Assembly: GCA_043777755.1 (NCBI GenBank)
Contig: JAYWHK010000211.1
Coordinates: forward strand, 1 to 8,336
DNA from: CANHEE01 sp043777755
GTDB taxonomy: Bacteria; Bacteroidota; Bacteroidia; Chitinophagales; Saprospiraceae
Reading direction: 5' to 3'
DNA: 8,336 bases
Part shown: positions 6,091 through 8,336 of the stretch, one piece after another
Layout: each line of letters opens with the position of its first letter
Numbering within the stretch: the stretch's first letter is position 1
Program-made: the position numbers and the translations under genes
Notes under the pieces: generated by a model
Database searches by the model: none
Told to the model about the DNA's origin: nothing
The model's input: the letters and a program-made list of their open reading frames with translations, nothing else

Positions 6091-6124
6091 TTGTGCATTT
6101 CCTTTAAATAAAAGACTATCTTTG
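6091..6124 (+). promoter_or_regulatory. promoter of the ArsC/Spx-like gene
   Basis: TTG (6091-6093), a 23-nt spacer and TATCTTTG (6117-6124) form a Bacteroidota-type promoter. The box ends only 12 nt before the ATG at 6137, so the leader would be very short, with an A-rich stretch instead of a Shine-Dalgarno site. Confidence 0.65.
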
Positions 6125-6136
6125 TAAAAAATATTT

Positions 6137-6490
6137 ATGAAAAAAATCTACCATCTTCCCAATTGCGACACGTGCCGCAAAATTATCGTCCAACTGAACA
6201 AAGCTGGCGATTTTGAATTGCAAAACATAAAAGATAAAAATATTAGTGCTGAGGAGCTTGACGCTTTGGCTGAAAAAGTTGGCTCTTATGAAGCTCTTTT
6301 TTCTCGCAAAGCAATGAAATACAGGTCATTAGGTTTGCACGACAGACAATTAACCGAGCAAGAATACCGTGATTTTATTTTAGAAGAATATACTTTTGTA
6401 AAACGTCCTTTTATCATAATTGAAGACGAAGTATTCATCGGAAATGCCAAAGAAACCCTTGAAGCAGCCAAAATAAAATTAGGACTATAA
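6137..6490 (+). CDS. ArsC/Spx/YffB-family thioredoxin-fold protein
   Basis: This 117-aa cytosolic protein has the family's usual length. A CxxC motif (Cys10-Asp-Thr-Cys13) sits after the first strand; FSRKAMKYRSLGL (55-67) and VKRP (88-91, Arg90) follow the ArsC/Spx pattern. ArsC uses Cys plus three arginines (60, 94 and 107 in the E. coli enzyme). Arg57 and Arg90 may match the first two, but the position of the third reads IGNAKE, with Asn103 instead of Arg. That and the CxxC favour a YffB/Spx-like thiol protein over a true arsenate reductase, and no arsenic genes are nearby. It is transcribed alone from the promoter at 6091-6124 and ended by the terminator at 6514-6553. Confidence 0.8.
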   Translation: MKKIYHLPNCDTCRKIIVQLNKAGDFELQNIKDKNISAEELDALAEKVGSYEALFSRKAMKYRSLGLHDRQLTEQEYRDFILEEYTFVKRPFIIIEDEVFIGNAKETLEAAKIKLGL

Positions 6491-6512
6491 AAAATTAGGA
6501 CTATAAAAATTT
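6475..6512 (+). repeat. 16-bp tandem duplication across the stop codon
   Basis: AAAATTAGGACTATAA at 6475-6490 is repeated exactly at 6491-6506 and followed by a partial AAAATT (6507-6512). The first copy encodes the final KLGL and stop, so the duplication lies just outside the protein and leaves it unchanged. Confidence 0.9.
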
Positions 6513-6513
6513 C

Positions 6514-6553
6514 AAAAAAAGCTCAAAAGTTGTACAACTTTTGAGCTTTTTTT
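6514..6553 (+). terminator. strong intrinsic terminator, bidirectional
   Basis: A 40-bp perfect palindrome centred on 6533/6534: an A-run, GCTCAAAAGTTG, then its complement and a T-run through 6554. It begins 24 nt after the ArsC/Spx-like stop codon and should end that transcript. Confidence 0.85.
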
Positions 6554-6592
6554 TGGAAAAAATTATTAAAAAATAGCCTTTTTGACTCAAAT

Positions 6593-6618
6593 TATGATTT
6601 GAAACGTTGCAAATCATA
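6593..6618. promoter_or_regulatory. 26-bp near-perfect palindrome, possible operator
   Basis: TATGATTTG (6593-6601) and CAAATCATA (6610-6618) are 9-bp inverted repeats around a core that contains AACGTT (6603-6608), leaving one mismatched pair. It lies about 145 bp upstream of the secreted two-domain protein and past the previous terminator. Its size and symmetry suit a dimeric regulator, but a chance or structural origin is possible. No clear promoter box was found between it and the ATG at 6764. Confidence 0.3.
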
Positions 6619-6763
6619 CTTTGCAGCACACAGCTTTTCAATTCAGCCCATCTTTGCATCATCAATTCTGATAAAACATTTTTAATTTCATACTAACTTT
6701 TGATTTTACCCAAAACTTAAATTCAAAATACAATGTTTTTTTAAAGACCAAAATTTTTAAAAT

Positions 6764-8146
6764 ATGAAAAAATTAATCATTCTTAGTACACTTTTAATCG
6801 CTACGCTTACAGCATTTTCAAACAATCAAAGCATCACTTTCAAAGTAGATATGCGGAAGGCTAAAAAGCAAGCCAACAGTATAGTTGCTTTGCGTGGCAA
6901 TGTTTCGCCTTTGAGCTGGAAAGAAAACATTGTTTTAACAGATGCAGACAACGATGGATTTTTCACTGCTACTGTAAATTTTGACAAAAACACCAAATTA
7001 GCATACAAATATGTTTGCGATGAAAAATGGGAAAATGGTGACAATCGTTCTCTTGATTTGACTTCTGAAAATACAACAAACGATATTTGGAATGTAGAAA
7101 AACCATCTTCAACGCCACCCTTTGTCTTTGAAAAGGAAGGGAAAACGCAAAACTTTGCTGAACGCATGGCAAGCGAGCAAATTGTACACGGTGTATCTCA
7201 GATTATTTTACACAATGACAAAATAGACACCGTTTTGACTTGGGGTTTTCGTGACGTGGACGCAAAGTTGCCCGTCGATGCCAATACTCTCTTTCATATC
7301 GGCGGTATGGGACAATCTTTGACGGCTTTTGCGATGCTTCGAGCAGCTGAAACCAAGCGAATTGACTTAGACCAACCCGTGAATAAATACTTGAAAACCA
7401 TACAGTTAGAAGGAAATTTTACTGTTCGTGATTTGATGTTGGGTAAAATAAAAATGAGTGGAGAGAAAAAACCTTTTGGCTACGTTAAAGGTGACAAAAT
7501 TCCAAACTTAGAGGAAATTTTTGCTGGTAAAAAAACAAATACACCAAAATTCAGTCAAGGAAATGGCGAAAACAAAGACCCTATTTTTAATATTTTTGCT
7601 CCTTTGACAGCACAAATGGTATTAGAAAATGTTTATCAAAAATCCTTTTCTGATATTGTTGAAATGGAAATCTTAAAACCGTTAGACATGAAAAATACAG
7701 TCGTAACGGCTGAATTAAACGAAAAGCAATCCGAAAATGCAAGTGTTGGCTATGATAAAAAAGGAAATGAAGTAGAAGGGAAACGCATGATTTTTCCAGA
7801 ATTGGGTTTTGGAGGCGTTTGGACAACACCGACAGATTACGCCAAATTCGTAAGCCATTTAATCAAAGCGAGCCGTGGCGAAAACAATACTTTATTGTCA
7901 CAAAACTTAGCCAAAAGTGCTTTAGAAGGACAAAATCAATACCGTTCTCTGGTTTTTCCGAATGGCGATGATGGCGGCAATTATTTGGGTGGTGCTTCGA
8001 CAGGTTTCCGTACACAAGTTGGATTTAACGCCGCTGACAATACAATCATCGTTTCTTTTATCAATTCTTATGAAAACTGGCGTGTGATGTTGGACTTAGA
8101 AAAACAAGGAAAAAGATTTTTAAATTCTAAAAACCATAAACAATGA
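6764..8146 (+). CDS. secreted protein: starch-binding-like domain plus inactive beta-lactamase fold
   Basis: This 460-aa exported protein has a signal peptide (Lys2-Lys3, hydrophobic to about residue 18). Residues 22-111 resemble a CBM20/CBM48-type domain (RGNVSPLSW 44-52, LTDADNDGFFTATV 58-71, YKYV). Residues 130-455 follow the class C beta-lactamase/penicillin-binding layout: LFHIGGMGQSLTAFAMLRAAE, then DLDQPVNKYL, FTVRDLM, PLDMKNT and GFGGVWTTPTDYAKF. In active members the first motif is Ser-x-x-Lys; here it reads Gly181-Met-Gly-Gln184. The Tyr-x-Asn motif region (about 260-280) has no tyrosine, and the His/Lys-x-Gly motif region reads YLGGASTGF (407-415). All three motifs are lost while the fold-defining sequence remains, so it is probably a pseudoenzyme with a binding role in the periplasm or at the surface. 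The frame is intact, with no frameshift. Its stop overlaps the next ORF. Confidence 0.8.
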   Translation: MKKLIILSTLLIATLTAFSNNQSITFKVDMRKAKKQANSIVALRGNVSPLSWKENIVLTDADNDGFFTATVNFDKNTKLAYKYVCDEKWENGDNRSLDLTSENTTNDIWNVEKPSSTPPFVFEKEGKTQNFAERMASEQIVHGVSQIILHNDKIDTVLTWGFRDVDAKLPVDANTLFHIGGMGQSLTAFAMLRAAETKRIDLDQPVNKYLKTIQLEGNFTVRDLMLGKIKMSGEKKPFGYVKGDKIPNLEEIFAGKKTNTPKFSQGNGENKDPIFNIFAPLTAQMVLENVYQKSFSDIVEMEILKPLDMKNTVVTAELNEKQSENASVGYDKKGNEVEGKRMIFPELGFGGVWTTPTDYAKFVSHLIKASRGENNTLLSQNLAKSALEGQNQYRSLVFPNGDDGGNYLGGASTGFRTQVGFNAADNTIIVSFINSYENWRVMLDLEKQGKRFLNSKNHKQ

Positions 8147-8262
8147 AACTAATATTTTTTTCATCTATTTTCTTTTTATTTGCTTTCGTCGGCATAAAAA
8201 ATGAAAATTGGACGATACAGCCGCAACATTTTTTATTCAATACTCGATGTTCCAGTTTTTGA
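8143..8262 (+). CDS. 39-codon ORF with signal-like N-terminus, possible remnant
   Basis: The ATG overlaps the preceding stop as ATGA, the arrangement used for translational coupling. The product starts MKLIFFSSIFFLFAFVG, a plausible signal peptide or membrane segment, followed by only 22 residues with no recognisable motif. It may be a small membrane peptide or the 5' end of a frameshifted gene: the +1 frame continues to 8302. No function can be given. Confidence 0.3.
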   Translation: MKLIFFSSIFFLFAFVGIKNENWTIQPQHFLFNTRCSSF

Positions 8263-8336
8263 AATTTTAGGCATAATTTTTTTTGACACTAAAATTTTAT
8301 AATTTTTTTATAATTTTTATAAAAATAAAAAATTGA
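8263..8336. other. AT-rich tail with inverted repeats, no gene
   Basis: AAATTTTAG (8262-8270) and CTAAAATTT (8289-8297) are 9-bp inverted repeats, followed by almost pure A/T including the palindrome ATTTTTATAAAAAT (8313-8326). It could act as a weak terminator for the preceding genes. Confidence 0.3.

Noticed and set aside
6137..6490. Calling the small thiol protein a true arsenate reductase (arsC)
   Set aside because: The third arginine of the ArsC active site appears to be Asn103, and no arsenic-resistance genes are nearby.
6649..6656. CATCTTTG as the -7 box of the gene at 6764
   Set aside because: It has one mismatch at the most conserved position and the nearest TTG is 25 nt upstream, so it is too weak to annotate.
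6826..7167. Minus-strand 113-aa ORF inside the secreted two-domain gene
   Set aside because: It is a shadow frame opposite a convincing signal-peptide protein; no recognisable domain or promoter.

Overview
The window is AT-rich, tightly packed bacterial DNA and most likely comes from a Bacteroidota genome, perhaps Cytophagia-like; the genus cannot be told from sequence alone. The evidence is promoters of the Bacteroidota type (TTG, a 16-23 nt spacer, then TAnnTTTG), A-rich stretches instead of Shine-Dalgarno sites before the start codons, and the family content: a Bacteroidota-type outer-membrane beta-barrel protein, an AGMO-like membrane hydroxylase and a lysine-forming saccharopine dehydrogenase-like enzyme. 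There is no tRNA, rRNA, CRISPR array, transposase of a classical IS, or phage gene.

Layout. 1-334 has no gene and carries a short dispersed repeat (two direct copies, a hairpin and an inverted fragment). 335-1075 (+) is a secreted beta-barrel protein. It converges with a short DUF5691-like gene (1192-2076, -). A nested palindrome containing a strong terminator (2113-2201) separates that gene from a probable two-gene minus-strand operon: an Rpn-family PD-(D/E)XK nuclease (3553-4551) followed 6 nt later by an AGMO-like diiron hydroxylase (2251-3546). A 56-nt perfect palindrome (4655-4710) supplies the stop codon of the next minus-strand gene, the saccharopine dehydrogenase-like enzyme (4704-5903). 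That gene has a long 5'-leader hairpin and is divergent from a small ArsC/Spx-like thioredoxin-fold protein (6137-6490, +), which ends in a tandemly duplicated stop region and a strong terminator. Last is a secreted two-domain protein (6764-8146, +), with a starch-binding-like domain and a serine beta-lactamase fold that has lost its catalytic motifs, overlapped at ATGA by a 39-codon ORF.

The genes do not form one pathway. They look like housekeeping and accessory genes separated by dispersed palindromic repeats. Two points deserve most attention. The rpn gene has an in-frame 21-bp minisatellite encoding a heptad repeat, and an internal promoter-like sequence plus ATG that could express its C-terminal part as a separate protein, as in the RpnL/RpnS genes-within-genes toxin-antitoxin and anti-phage systems. 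The 460-aa protein appears to be a catalytically dead penicillin-binding/beta-lactamase-like protein fused to a carbohydrate-binding-like domain.
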